Below are positions 51,127 to 59,798 of a stretch of 64,000 nt of DNA, one piece after another. Source of the stretch: JAWSVE01 sp050789445 (GTDB lineage Bacteria > Pseudomonadota > Gammaproteobacteria > Pseudomonadales > Cellvibrionaceae). The position numbers were made by a program, and so were the translations under genes. Under the pieces are notes generated by a model. The model was given only the letters and a program-made list of their open reading frames with translations. It was not told the DNA's origin and searched no databases. Positions within the stretch are counted from its first letter, which is position 1. Every line of letters begins with the position of its first letter. The stretch is taken from NCBI GenBank assembly GCA_050789445.1, contig JAILXR010000001.1, positions 3,100,001-3,164,000 on the forward strand, given 5' to 3'.

Positions 51127-51546
51127 ATGAATTTTGTGTTGGTGATACAATTTCCAGAAAACTATTTTGAAAGCCATGAAGATGTTATTTCTTTTGAAGA
51201 AAAATTGATCGCTTTAATGTCGGGTTCATGCGAAGTTGATGGGCATGATATTGGTTCGGGTACTGTCAATTTTTTCGTGAATACAAATTCTCCATTAAAT
51301 ACACATAAAATATTTCGAAAGTACTTGGGGACTAATAAGGTCGAAAAAAATCTCCGTATTTCTTATCGTGCAGTGAATGGAGACTCATATACGAATCTAT
51401 GGCCATATCGTGACCCGCGTCCTTTTGCCGTTATTTATCCAAGTGGCATAGATCCATTTTCTGCATCGTCAAAGCGTATAATTCCCAAACGGAGTTTGTC
51501 TGGCGTGTCTAAGTTTGAAACACTAGCAGCAAAAAACTGGTTTTAG
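51127..51546 (+). CDS. Conserved-type cassette protein of unknown function
   Basis: This is a 139-residue protein; TGGAG at 51117-51121 supports ATG 51127. The blocks FVLVIQFPENYFES, EVDGHDIGSGTVNFFVNT and RISYRAVNGDSYTNLWP recall a conserved family of small bacterial proteins (VDGHD-GSG-x-N-F-x-x-T and LWP) whose role I do not know. The last ~40 residues extend past that match. No attC is recognisable after it. Confidence 0.7.
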   Translation: MNFVLVIQFPENYFESHEDVISFEEKLIALMSGSCEVDGHDIGSGTVNFFVNTNSPLNTHKIFRKYLGTNKVEKNLRISYRAVNGDSYTNLWPYRDPRPFAVIYPSGIDPFSASSKRIIPKRSLSGVSKFETLAAKNWF

Positions 51547-51644
51547 ATAAAGGGTTTTCATAAGCAGCGCCCTAAAAGCAGCCCGCTAAACGTTTATGGG
51601 GCCCATTCTTGCAACATTAAATTTATTGATGAGGAGAGCTACTA

Positions 51645-52280
51645 ATGGAGCCATTGGAAATTAAAAAAGAAAGTGAAAAAATTGTTTTAAGTTTTGGTGG
51701 CGAAATATGTGATTGGTTGCCGGTCCAAGAAATAACAGAAATGCGTTCGAAAGATGATATCATCAGAAGGGCGCTGATTATGAATGCGATGATAAATATC
51801 GCATTTGACGCACCAATTGATTATATAGCTGGGTATATAGAGAAGAACAAGCTTCGCTCTTATTTATCTTCCATTGAAATAAAAATACTTCAGTACAATC
51901 AAGAAGCTCTTCCTGATCAACATAAAATCAATTTGCACTGGTATCTGGAATCCCTTTGGGCGCTACTGTGGGTGATGGGTAAAATTGATAGTTTAGATTT
52001 TATCTGTCCTATTCCCGATACTATGATCGAATATTGCCCAAAACTTCAAGAGGATGAAGGTCCGGAAAAATTTACAGAAGTCCCAGAGGTAAGGTCGTTT
52101 GAGGAAGTTTATCGAATGAGAGATGTGTATTACAGAGCCATGTGGTGTAGCCAGGAGTTTCAGCTTCGAAATACACCTAAAGAAAATTTTAATATGGGTC
52201 TAATTATGGAGCGCAGGCGTTCATTAACTTGGTGCCTTGATAAGACAAGTGATTGGGATGATATTTCTCAAGATACATAA
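51645..52280 (+). CDS. DUF4272 protein
   Basis: This is a 211-residue protein with a clear ribosome-binding site (GAGGAGAG). DUF4272 hallmarks are the N-terminal DDIIRRALIMNAMINIAFDAP, then the central LHWYLESLWALLWVMGKIDSL. It closes with the diagnostic MERRRSLTWCL followed by DWDDISQDT. DUF4272 proteins occur in immunity clusters of polymorphic toxin systems (family knowledge), which fits the neighbouring SUKH gene, but no toxin is nearby. Confidence 0.82.
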   Translation: MEPLEIKKESEKIVLSFGGEICDWLPVQEITEMRSKDDIIRRALIMNAMINIAFDAPIDYIAGYIEKNKLRSYLSSIEIKILQYNQEALPDQHKINLHWYLESLWALLWVMGKIDSLDFICPIPDTMIEYCPKLQEDEGPEKFTEVPEVRSFEEVYRMRDVYYRAMWCSQEFQLRNTPKENFNMGLIMERRRSLTWCLDKTSDWDDISQDT

Positions 52281-52326
52281 AAAGTGACTATGGCCCACCG
52301 TCACGCATTTTATGGTGGCGTTAAAG
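52275..52326 (+). repeat. Short attC-like site
   Basis: ACATAAA (degenerate left core), CCCACCG / GGTGGCG arms and right core GTTAAAG. 52 bp. Confidence 0.6.
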
Positions 52327-52347
52327 ATCGGTAACTAGGGTATCACG

Positions 52348-52712
52348 ATGAATGAAGATCTGACTTTTTTCAATGGATTGATGGATGGCTTGCTGAGAAG
52401 TGGCCTGACAATATTTGTTTTAATCTCTATGAAGGCCAAGAGCCTTATAGGTTTCACGTTCAGATAATTGGTTCTGAAAGTTTCGATGAAGCGGGTGAGT
52501 GGGTTTGTGATGATACAAAATCTACAGATGAAAATGTGTATTACTTCTCCAGCGTGGAAGCCGGGAAAACGTGGCTAGAAGGTTTAAACTACATCCGCTC
52601 TGAACTTCAAAGATATCTGTCTGTAGGTGTTTTATCACAGAAGTTAATGAATAAAAACGCAGTTGCTATAGGCTTTGTGGATGGCGACCTTGAGTATGTT
52701 TATAGAAAATAG
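52348..52712 (+). pseudogene. Frameshifted cassette gene (~121 residues)
   Basis: The ATG at 52348 reads MNEDLTFF and then hits a T6 run (52366-52371); one more T would join it to a long frame running to TAG 52710-52712 (QWIDGWLAEKWPDNICF, FHVQIIGSESFDEAGEW, YYFSSVEAGKTWLEGL, ending DGDLEYVYRK). The span is 365 bp, one base short of an intact ORF. It is either a fresh frameshift or a sequencing error in the homopolymer. The product looks like a small soluble immunity-type protein; family unknown. Confidence 0.75.
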
Positions 52713-52718
52713 AAAGGC

Positions 52719-52817
52719 CTATAACAAGGTGCGCGTTGAGAAAATATAAAATTATCACTTTTTTAAAAAAGTGAAAAAACTGCCTTCTTCATATTGTCCG
52801 TCTTTACTGTGTTACGA
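52719..52817 (+). repeat. Degenerate attC-like site
   Basis: CTATAACAAGG left core and GTTACGA right core, with an inner hairpin CACTTTTTT/AAAAAAGTG. Arms are poorly paired, so activity is doubtful. Confidence 0.5.
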
Positions 52818-52835
52818 ATATAAGGCCTGAATTTT

Positions 52836-53297
52836 ATGAATATATTTAATGAGTTTGCTGATAAGTGGATTCATATGAAGAGTGTCGAGAAAGAATCTGA
52901 CGATTCCATTCGTGATGTGGAAAAATCCTTTCAAGTAAAACTACCCGATACATTTAAATATTTCGTCAAAGAATATGGAAGCGCTTATTGCCCAGGCTTA
53001 TTGGGCGCGATAGTCGAAGGCGAATACGATTTGTATGACGTGCAAAATTTTGAAAATCTAAGAAAAATTAATGAGTCAACTGAGGCATACCTCAAAGGCG
53101 GTATGCCTTCAGGTTTTATTGCCTTCGCCAACGATTGTATGGGCAATATTTTTTGCTTTAAAACTTCAGAATTAAACGATGACCCAAATAAATCGGGAGT
53201 GTGGTTTTTCGACCATGATGTTATGGAAATGAAAAATGTGGCACCCAATTTTCAATTGTTTATAGCTCAGTTCAATAAGATTGGTAAACACGGCTAA
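52836..53297 (+). CDS. SMI1/KNR4 (SUKH) family immunity-type protein
   Basis: This is a 153-residue SUKH-superfamily protein. DDSIRDVEKSFQVKLPDTFKYFVKEYGSA contains the family's E--E---G--LP--Y--F pattern, and later PSGFIAFANDCMGNIFCF and VWFFDHDVMEM complete the fold. SUKH proteins are widespread immunity proteins against nuclease-type toxins (contact-dependent or type VI systems). Here it is the last cassette of the array, without a visible partner toxin. A left attC core (GGCTAAC) overlaps the stop. Confidence 0.87.
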   Translation: MNIFNEFADKWIHMKSVEKESDDSIRDVEKSFQVKLPDTFKYFVKEYGSAYCPGLLGAIVEGEYDLYDVQNFENLRKINESTEAYLKGGMPSGFIAFANDCMGNIFCFKTSELNDDPNKSGVWFFDHDVMEMKNVAPNFQLFIAQFNKIGKHG

Positions 53298-53781
53298 CAA
53301 GTGATTGTGGTCTTATGTCAATAATTCTGGGCTCTTGATTGCAAGTTCAATAGCTGGGGTCAGAAGAAACTTTATGAGCACTTAAATAGCAGTGTTCGAG
53401 CTTATTCGCCCCAGATTTTTTTGCCAAGCTTTGAATTTGTTAAGTCTTTAGTGTGTGCTCTTTCGGTTATGTATTAAACCTTATCCGGCGACTCTAAATT
53501 CTCTGTCGCTCCTTTCCTCCTGAATTTCTATTTCCGAGTCCTATGTTCCGTCACCTGAATTTGTCTTCGGTTGCTTCTTGTCTTTTACGCTTTTCTGCTC
53601 ATTCAGTTTTGGTGGGAAGCTAGAGCATACAAATATAATTGCTAATAATAATCAATCTCACTTGCATTAGTTAATGAGAATGAATATTATTCGCGTCGTT
53701 CTGGTATTGCTTCAAAACCCTTACATATTTCATCTACCAGTGTGATGTAAGAGGGGGGGCGCGAAAATTAAATGAGGATTT
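53292..53781. other. Right border of array and receptor promoter region
   Basis: The border starts with an attC left core (GGCTAACAAG, 53292-53301) lacking a right half. It contains a fragment of the inverted-repeat family (53356-53374) and then the AT-rich promoter of the TonB receptor. No ORF was found in this ~480-bp stretch. Confidence 0.6.
53673..53692 (+). promoter_or_regulatory. Fur-box-like operator
   Basis: AATGAGAATGAATATTATTC fits the GATAAT-type Fur hexamer repeat, with further AATAATAATC repeats at 53644-53653. It lies ~90 bp before the TonB-receptor ATG, as expected for iron control. Confidence 0.6.
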
Positions 53782-55854
53782 ATGTCTAAGTTATTCATTA
53801 AAAACGGGTTTTTGGTAGCGTGCAATGGTTTGCTTGCTCTATCTGCGGTTAGCGCATGGTCTCAGAGTGAGACAAAAGATAAAGGAATCGAAGAGGTCGT
53901 AGTCTGGGGGACAGAGGTCAATGCATCGTCGTTGAACTTGAATGAAGAGGCCATCGCTATACGCCAAGCCGATCACATCAGCGATTTGTTGCGAACGGTT
54001 CCCGGCGTCGATGTCGGTGGCGCTCATTCGCTGAATCAACGAATCACGATCCGAAGCATGGATGACAAAGATCTGAATATCACTATCGATGGTGCTCAGC
54101 AAAATACTTATATGTATCACCACATGGGTAACTTACAAATTCATGCCGATATTTTGAAATCAGTTGATATTCAAGTGGGTAGTAATTCTGTTGTCACTGG
54201 CGGTTTAGGTGGCGGCGTTAAATTTGAAACACGACAAGCGAGCGACTTATTAGAAGACGGGTCTGTCTTTGGCGGGCGTGTTCAATTGGGTGTTGCCGAT
54301 AATGCATCGCAAAGTGTTTCTCTCACCGGTTATGGCCAAATCGCAGAAAATTTTGATGTGCTTGCTTATTTCAATAGCGTTGATCGCGATAATTACACCG
54401 TTGGTGGTGGGAAAATAAAAGATTCTGCGGGTGATGAAATTCCAAATACGGATGGAGATGTTCGAGGTCTAGAGGGAGAATTATCAGACGCATTAATTAA
54501 ATTCGGTTGGGACATTTCTGATTCGCAGCGGCTGACCTTAGGCTACGAAATGTATGACGATGAAGGCGATTATAGTTACCGCCCTGATATGGGATTAGCT
54601 ACAGATCTCGCCATCGCCGGACGATTGGGGGCAGCGCTTGTTTATCCCACTGAGTTTACAAGAGATACGTTAACGTTAGGCTATCAAATAGATTGGAATG
54701 AAAATTCCTCCGCAAAACTTTCGGTATTTAATAATGAAAGTACTTTGTGGCGTGACGAATCAGGCTTAACAGCGCCGCCAACTTATTCTATTAAAGAGGG
54801 AACAGCAACGAACTCTGGTTTTAATTTGTTGGCGCAAACAAAAATTTCAACGGGAATTGATCAAGAATTAACTTACGGTTTCGATGTTGTTCAGTTTGAT
54901 ACGGATTATCGGGCAATCACTGCGGGCGGTGTTACAAATTCAGATGAAGAAGCCAAAAAACAAGCTGTCTTTATTGAGGATAAAATCGAGTTGGCGGATG
55001 GTTTTTATGTTATCCCTGGTATTCGTTACGATAATTACTCAATCGATACCGCCGTGATTGATGAAACATTTTCTGAAACAACCGGCGCATTAGCATTCGA
55101 GTATAAATTTTTAGAAAATTTTCTCGCACGCGCTAGTACAACACAGTTATTTAAAGGTCCGGAAATTGGTGAAGTGTTTACCGGTGCTGGACTCCGTGAT
55201 ACAGCGAACCCCGATATCGATGCGGAAACAGGCAGTAACACTGAGTTAGCATTGTCATATCAAGGCGATCAATTTTCTGCGGGAATTACGTTGTTTAAAA
55301 CAGAAATTGAAAACTACATTTATGATTATACCGCTGCCGGTAAAGATAATATTGGTGATATGACGTTAGATGGTTATGAAGCATTTGCGGGTTATCATTT
55401 TAATGATTTAAATATTGTATTGAGCTATTCATCTTCAGATAGTGAATTAGATGCTTTCAGTCAGTACGCAAGCTTAGATGGCGCTAGAATCGATAGAAAG
55501 CAAGGCGATACTTTGAGTTTAAATGTTGATTACTTTATTGAGTCGCTCGATTTGTCATTACATTGGGATTCATTAGTGGTTGATGATTTGGATTCAGGAA
55601 ATGATTTAGGTGGTGCATCGTTTGATAATTCGAAAGACGGGTATGCAGTTCATAATATTGCTGCTCGCTGGAGTCCTTCTGAATTTCTTTCGGGATTAAC
55701 GGTTACGCTGGGTGTTGATAATTTATTTGACGAGTTTTATGCATCGCAATCATCTCGAACAGGCGCTTCTGCGCATCCTTTCTTTGGTGAGCTCTATTTA
55801 TTTGATTACGAGCCGGGAAGAAATATAAAGGCGACTGTCTCCTATCAATTTTAA
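53782..55854 (+). CDS. TonB-dependent outer-membrane receptor
   Basis: This is a 690-residue receptor with a signal peptide (cleavage near WSQ, ~28). A TonB-box-like stretch EEVVVWG precedes the plug domain (~55-165), which shows LLRTVPGVDVGG, ITIRSMDDKDLNITIDGAQQN (in two parts) and VVTGGLGGGVKFET. A 22-strand barrel follows, with GVDNLFDEFY and a terminal aromatic (YQF). The RSMDDKDL/IDGAQQNTYMYHH pattern recalls haem or metallophore receptors. The Fur-like operator supports iron or another metal as cargo; the ligand is not certain. A terminator follows the gene. Confidence 0.93.
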   Translation: MSKLFIKNGFLVACNGLLALSAVSAWSQSETKDKGIEEVVVWGTEVNASSLNLNEEAIAIRQADHISDLLRTVPGVDVGGAHSLNQRITIRSMDDKDLNITIDGAQQNTYMYHHMGNLQIHADILKSVDIQVGSNSVVTGGLGGGVKFETRQASDLLEDGSVFGGRVQLGVADNASQSVSLTGYGQIAENFDVLAYFNSVDRDNYTVGGGKIKDSAGDEIPNTDGDVRGLEGELSDALIKFGWDISDSQRLTLGYEMYDDEGDYSYRPDMGLATDLAIAGRLGAALVYPTEFTRDTLTLGYQIDWNENSSAKLSVFNNESTLWRDESGLTAPPTYSIKEGTATNSGFNLLAQTKISTGIDQELTYGFDVVQFDTDYRAITAGGVTNSDEEAKKQAVFIEDKIELADGFYVIPGIRYDNYSIDTAVIDETFSETTGALAFEYKFLENFLARASTTQLFKGPEIGEVFTGAGLRDTANPDIDAETGSNTELALSYQGDQFSAGITLFKTEIENYIYDYTAAGKDNIGDMTLDGYEAFAGYHFNDLNIVLSYSSSDSELDAFSQYASLDGARIDRKQGDTLSLNVDYFIESLDLSLHWDSLVVDDLDSGNDLGGASFDNSKDGYAVHNIAARWSPSEFLSGLTVTLGVDNLFDEFYASQSSRTGASAHPFFGELYLFDYEPGRNIKATVSYQF

Positions 55855-55867
55855 CGTCTGCTTTTTT

Positions 55868-55909
55868 CCGTTCACTATTGTTTATATCGACAATAATGAA
55901 CGGTTTTTT
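55868..55909 (+). terminator. Terminator or attenuator after the TonB receptor
   Basis: CCGTTCA and TGAACGG, extended by TATTGT/ACAATA, form a strong stem followed by six T residues. It may let only part of the transcripts continue into the PepSY gene. Confidence 0.85.
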
Positions 55910-55951
55910 ATTTGTGAAGAGTAAAAAAATAGATTATTTAAGAAAAATTAC

Positions 55952-56611
55952 ATGAGAAATAAAAAGCAGAAAACACGAGCAAATAAAATATGGCGAAAAT
56001 TCGCGAGCTATTCTCGAGTGATTCATATCTATCTATCAACATGCTTATTCACTTTGTTAATTTTATTTTGTATGACGGGTATTGTTCTCAACCATCTAGA
56101 TTGGCTTGATGGCACTAGTAACGATGGAAGTGTTGAAGAAGTCTTGACGAAAGAAATTTTCAACACAGGCGCCTCGGATGAGCATCAGGCACTCAGTGAT
56201 ATTTCGTTAAATGGCATTAAAGAAATATTGAATGACAAATATCAATTGTCAGCCGTATCGGCTATAGAATATGACGATGATATGGGAGAAATCATTCTAG
56301 ATTATAAAATTCCCGGCGGTTATGCGTCTGCTGTTATCGACACCAACGAAAAAATAATGATGATTGATTATCGACAAGGATCAGCTTGGTCGATCATGGG
56401 CGATTTACATAAGGGGCGACATAGTGGTGTAGCTTGGTCATGGGTTATCGATATTTCAGCAGCGCTCATGGTGTTATTTTCATTAACAGGTTTGATTATT
56501 TTATTTCAGAATAAAAAACACAGAATGAAAGCGTTTATGTTTTCGGTTGCAGGAACAACAACACCTATCGTTATTTATATTTTATTTGTCCCAAAAATAA
56601 TGGGCGTTTAA
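55952..56611 (+). CDS. PepSY-associated membrane protein
   Basis: This is a 219-residue inner-membrane protein. One span near residues 29-51 is followed by a ~100-residue periplasmic PepSY-like domain (ISLNGIKEILNDKYQLSAVSAIEYDD, GGYASAVIDTNEKIMMIDYRQGS) and two C-terminal spans, with DLHKGRHSGVAWSWVIDISA between. Conserved His residues in that block are typical. PepSY membrane proteins often accompany TonB receptors and are thought to act in metal or siderophore reduction; here it is 97 bp after the receptor. Confidence 0.87.
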   Translation: MRNKKQKTRANKIWRKFASYSRVIHIYLSTCLFTLLILFCMTGIVLNHLDWLDGTSNDGSVEEVLTKEIFNTGASDEHQALSDISLNGIKEILNDKYQLSAVSAIEYDDDMGEIILDYKIPGGYASAVIDTNEKIMMIDYRQGSAWSIMGDLHKGRHSGVAWSWVIDISAALMVLFSLTGLIILFQNKKHRMKAFMFSVAGTTTPIVIYILFVPKIMGV

Positions 56612-56696
56612 TAAAGCGTTTAATAAAAATCTTAACAAAGAATCTGTAATTTTTTGGTTTAGTGAAAGGCATCTGTGAAAAGAGAAGGATTGATGT

Positions 56697-57227
56697 ATGA
56701 AAAATACGAGTGATAAAAAAACCACATTAAAGATAGCCATCTTAATTACGTTATCGATTAGCTGGCTATCTCCTAATATTGTCTTTGCAGAAGAGTCAGT
56801 CAATAAATTGGAAGTTGCTTTCTCGTTGCCGAAGTTAGATGTTGATCCCTATCATCGTCCTTACGTGGCTGTTTGGGTTGAAACGCTTGAAAGAAAGCCA
56901 GTCGCGACCTTGGCAGTGTGGCACGAAAAAGATACTTGGCTTAAAGATTTACGCCAGTGGTGGCGAAAAATTGGAAGGCGCGGTGATGGAAATCTTGATG
57001 AAGTCACTGGAGCAACGCGTAAGCCAGGCCAGTATGTTGTCGCGTGGAATGGAGTTGATAGTAAAGGTAATTTGGTGGCTCCGGGAGAATACTTACTAAA
57101 CATCGAGTCTGTGCGGGAGGAAGGCGGACGAAGCTACTCTAGAGAAAAAATTAATATAGGCACAAACGCTACGATTGAAATAGCACCTGATTTAGAACTT
57201 GGCAAAGTCATTATAAAAACATTTTGA
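56697..57227 (+). CDS. DUF2271 periplasmic protein
   Basis: This is a 176-residue exported protein (signal peptide ends near VFA, ~residue 30). DUF2271 features are VEVAFSLPKL-like start (here LEVAFSLPKLDVDPYHRPYVAVWVE), TLAVWHEKDTWLKDLRQWWRK, DEVTGATRKPGQYVVAWNGVDSKGN and EYLLNIESVREEGGRSY. The fold is FlgD-like Ig. Known gene neighbours are PepSY and DUF4198 genes with TonB receptors, as here, suggesting metal handling. The ATG follows AGAGAAGGATTG. Confidence 0.88.
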   Translation: MKNTSDKKTTLKIAILITLSISWLSPNIVFAEESVNKLEVAFSLPKLDVDPYHRPYVAVWVETLERKPVATLAVWHEKDTWLKDLRQWWRKIGRRGDGNLDEVTGATRKPGQYVVAWNGVDSKGNLVAPGEYLLNIESVREEGGRSYSREKINIGTNATIEIAPDLELGKVIIKTF

Positions 57228-57344
57228 GAGCCATTCTGCTAGGCAAGTAGTGAGGTGCTAAAAATATTTTTAAAAAATTAGTGAGTGAAATGAATTATAT
57301 GCTGCACGATTCGCAAAAAAAAAATAACCCAAGGGGAAATAAAT

Positions 57345-58250
57345 TTGAAGTCACTTTTAGATATACCATCGATTGTTAAAAAAACGTTAGCTGTTCTAGC
57401 ATTTTTTGCTGTACTCGCTATGCCATTCAATGCGTGGTCGCATAGTCGCTGGATAGTGCCGAGCCATTCAATTTTATCGGGTGAAAAATCAGAATATATC
57501 AGTGTGGATATTAGTATTTCGAATGATATTTTTCATCCAGATAATTCAGCGGGTGGGGTTAGTTATAAAAATGTTGTCCAGCCCCAAAAAGGCAGTGGCC
57601 CAGCGATAACCGTGGCTGCACCCGACGGGACTGTGGATAAAAATAACCCTATCGTGAGTGTGATGAGAAAAAGTGTTTCTGCTGTTTTACTGGATCAATC
57701 GGGGACTTACAAAATTAGTTTTGACCAGCCGCCTGTTATTATAACCATGTTTGAAAAATCAGACGGTAGTCGAAGTCGTATTTTTGGACCAATAAAAAAT
57801 ACAACGTCTCGATTGCCGGAAGGTGCTAAAAATGTATACGAGATGGAAATCCACAACGAGATCTCAACTTACATCACTCGCAATAATGTAACGACAGATC
57901 ATTTAAAACCAAAGAATAAAGGGTTAGAAATAATTTTCAAAACACATCCTAATGAAATGTTCGTTGGCGAAAAGACAGAATTAAATGTATTGTTCAATGG
58001 TAAGCCTGTTACAGCGGGTACACATGTTAAATTGACTCGTCAGGGTACACGTTATCGAAATGACCGAGAAAGCATTGATGCAACAACAGATGCAACAGGA
58101 AATTTTGTAATTGATTGGAAAAAATCGGGTTTGTATTTATTGGAATGTGAAATTGAGATGGATGACATTAACTATAAAGCGGCAGATAATCAGAAGCCAA
58201 GAAAGATAGTTCATGCGGTGTACGTCACTCTAGAGGTCAATGCGGAGTAA
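57345..58250 (+). CDS. DUF4198 exported protein
   Basis: This is a 301-residue exported protein with a TTG start at 57345, supported by AAGGGGAAA nine bases upstream. The signal peptide is followed by SHSRWIVPSHSILSG, the metal-like His motif at the mature N terminus of DUF4198. The later blocks PNEMFVGEKTELNVLFNGKPV and ATTDATGNFVIDWKKSGLYLLECE form Ig-like repeats. DUF4198 (CbiK-like) proteins are periplasmic metal-binding partners of TonB receptors. It closes a four-gene unit and ends at a terminator. Confidence 0.9.
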   Translation: MKSLLDIPSIVKKTLAVLAFFAVLAMPFNAWSHSRWIVPSHSILSGEKSEYISVDISISNDIFHPDNSAGGVSYKNVVQPQKGSGPAITVAAPDGTVDKNNPIVSVMRKSVSAVLLDQSGTYKISFDQPPVIITMFEKSDGSRSRIFGPIKNTTSRLPEGAKNVYEMEIHNEISTYITRNNVTTDHLKPKNKGLEIIFKTHPNEMFVGEKTELNVLFNGKPVTAGTHVKLTRQGTRYRNDRESIDATTDATGNFVIDWKKSGLYLLECEIEMDDINYKAADNQKPRKIVHAVYVTLEVNAE

Positions 58251-58278
58251 AAACTCAACACGGTTGGTTGTTGGCGTT

Positions 58279-58344
58279 AAAAAAGCCCGAATTTTTTCTT
58301 GTAGAGGTAGGTCCTATGCGAGATAAGATTGTCGGGCTTTTTTG
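58279..58344 (+). terminator. Rho-independent terminator
   Basis: AAAAAAGCCCGA (58279-58290) pairs with TCGGGCTTTTTT (58332-58343) across a ~41-base loop that contains a weak inner hairpin. The arms are perfect and followed by T residues. Confidence 0.85.
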
Positions 58345-58397
58345 TTTCTGTTATAAGAATAATATTGTTTCAGAAAATGGATAGCGAAAATAAATAG

Positions 58398-59066
58398 ATG
58401 ATCAATAATGCCTTAACTGCTTTTGTGCAAGAGCTACTTCCTGACGCGCGAGTAGAGAGTATTTCCCTTCCGGATGCTGCCCCATTAAAGCTCTACTTGT
58501 TAAATGAAGATTTCCCTAAAGGGAAATTGCCTAATGATGTTGCGAATAAATTAATGGAGCAGCCATTTTATTGGGCTTTTTGTTGGGCGTCCGGTTCTGC
58601 ACTCGCAGAGTTAATTTTAAAACAGCCCGAGTTAGTGAGCGGAAAGCGTATTGTGGATTTTGGCTGTGGTTCAGGGGTTGTTGCTATAGCGGCGGCTTTG
58701 GCTGGAGCAAAAAAGGTAATCGCTTGTGATATTGATCCAATGGCACTATTGGCTGCGAAAGAAAATGCAGTATTAAATAATGCCGACATCAGTTATTCAG
58801 ATGACTTCCTAGATGTAATTAAAAATAAGGGTCAGGTCTATTGGGATTTGATCGTTGCTGCTGATGTTCTCTACGATAGAGAGAATATGCAATGGTTAGA
58901 TGTTTTTACCAAATCAGCAGATGAGGTTCTTTTGGCTGACTCTCGCGTCAAAAATTTTAGTCATCCATGTTTTAAAAAGATATCTGAAATAAGCAGTTGT
59001 ACTTTTCCCGATCTTGATGAATCAAATGAATTTAAGACGGTAAACATATACATACATAAAAAATGA
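58398..59066 (+). CDS. Class I SAM-dependent methyltransferase (protein-lysine type)
   Basis: This is a 222-residue methyltransferase. Motif I is RIVDFGCGSGVVAIAAALAGA, followed by VIACDIDPMALLAAKENA (motif II acidic ligand) and WDLIVAADVLYDRENMQWL (motif IV/post). The YWAFCWASGSALAEL segment before motif I is typical of the ETFB-lysine methyltransferase/METTL20-like group, so a protein substrate is likely. Its target is not known. It begins 54 bp after a terminator and stands alone. Confidence 0.85.
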   Translation: MINNALTAFVQELLPDARVESISLPDAAPLKLYLLNEDFPKGKLPNDVANKLMEQPFYWAFCWASGSALAELILKQPELVSGKRIVDFGCGSGVVAIAAALAGAKKVIACDIDPMALLAAKENAVLNNADISYSDDFLDVIKNKGQVYWDLIVAADVLYDRENMQWLDVFTKSADEVLLADSRVKNFSHPCFKKISEISSCTFPDLDESNEFKTVNIYIHKK

Positions 59067-59171
59067 AGAGCTAGAAATCAAAGAGAAAGTAGAGCGGAGA
59101 ATGAAAAAATTAAATACAATCAATCTTCCCTTAGTCTAAAATAAGCAATCTTATTTAGTTCTGGATGATTT

Positions 59172-59798
59172 ATGTACTATGGCGAAAAATTTAATAGCAT
59201 CACACATTTAGTGGGTGCCGTATTAGCTTTGGTTGGTTTTGGGTCATTGCTGACTATCGCTATTCAATCAAAAGATATTGAAACAATTATTAGTTTTTCT
59301 GTTTTTGGTTTTACACTTGTTCTTCTTTATACCATGTCGACTCTTTATCATAGTTTTCACCCACCTAGTTTAAAAAAAATATTTCAAAAACTCGATCATA
59401 TAACTATCTACCTACTTATAGCGGGTACTTACACGCCCTATATGATGGTGTCGTTAGGTAATGATGGCGGCTATTGGATGCTTTTATTGGTCTGGGGGTT
59501 GGCAATTATCGGTTTGCTGCTAGATACATTATTACCGAAGCGAATTGAAATAATTCAAATTGCTATTTATTTATTCATGGGTTGGGTTTGTGTTTTTAAA
59601 TTTTCTGCTGTTGTAGAGAATATTCCTTATTACGGTGTTCTATTACTTATTCTTGGTGGTATTGCTTATACCGGCGGGGTAGTTTTTTATGTGTTAGACA
59701 GTTTAGATAAATTAAAACATGCTCACGGCATTTGGCATTTATTTGTTTTAGTGGGTTCGTTAGCACATTTTGTATCTATTGCTGGGTTTGTCAGATAG
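59172..59798 (+). CDS. Hemolysin III family membrane protein (TrhA/YqfA-like)
   Basis: This is a 208-residue protein with seven hydrophobic segments. Conserved motifs are EKFNSITHLVGA at the N terminus, STLYHSF, KIFQKLDHITIYLLIAGTYTPY and a C-terminal HGIWHLFVLVGSLAHF. These include the His/Asp residues that make the metal site of the PAQR/hemolysin III superfamily. E. coli TrhA/YqfA affects membrane fluidity and long-chain lipid balance. The 3' end overlaps the convergent Crp-like gene by eight bases. Confidence 0.92.
   Translation: MYYGEKFNSITHLVGAVLALVGFGSLLTIAIQSKDIETIISFSVFGFTLVLLYTMSTLYHSFHPPSLKKIFQKLDHITIYLLIAGTYTPYMMVSLGNDGGYWMLLLVWGLAIIGLLLDTLLPKRIEIIQIAIYLFMGWVCVFKFSAVVENIPYYGVLLLILGGIAYTGGVVFYVLDSLDKLKHAHGIWHLFVLVGSLAHFVSIAGFVR

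Larger units (their letters stand above)
38816..53298 (+). mobile_element. Integron gene-cassette array without integrase (CALIN)
   Basis: About twenty short gene units lie head to tail on the plus strand. Most end in an attC-type site: RYYYAAC (usually CATAACAA or CCTAACAA), an imperfect inverted repeat of 45-150 bp, and GTTRRRY (usually GCGTTATG or GCGTTAGG). Start codons generally follow within 5-30 bp of the preceding GTTRRRY, and genes have no operon logic. Flanks are core genes (reductase fusion left, TonB receptor right), and no tyrosine recombinase is encoded anywhere in the window. The right third is degraded, with half-sites and broken genes. Confidence 0.88.

Noticed and set aside
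39147..53298. CRISPR array
   Set aside because: The recurring sequences are attC-type inverted repeats separated by 300-900 bp genes, not short direct repeats with uniform spacers; no cas genes.
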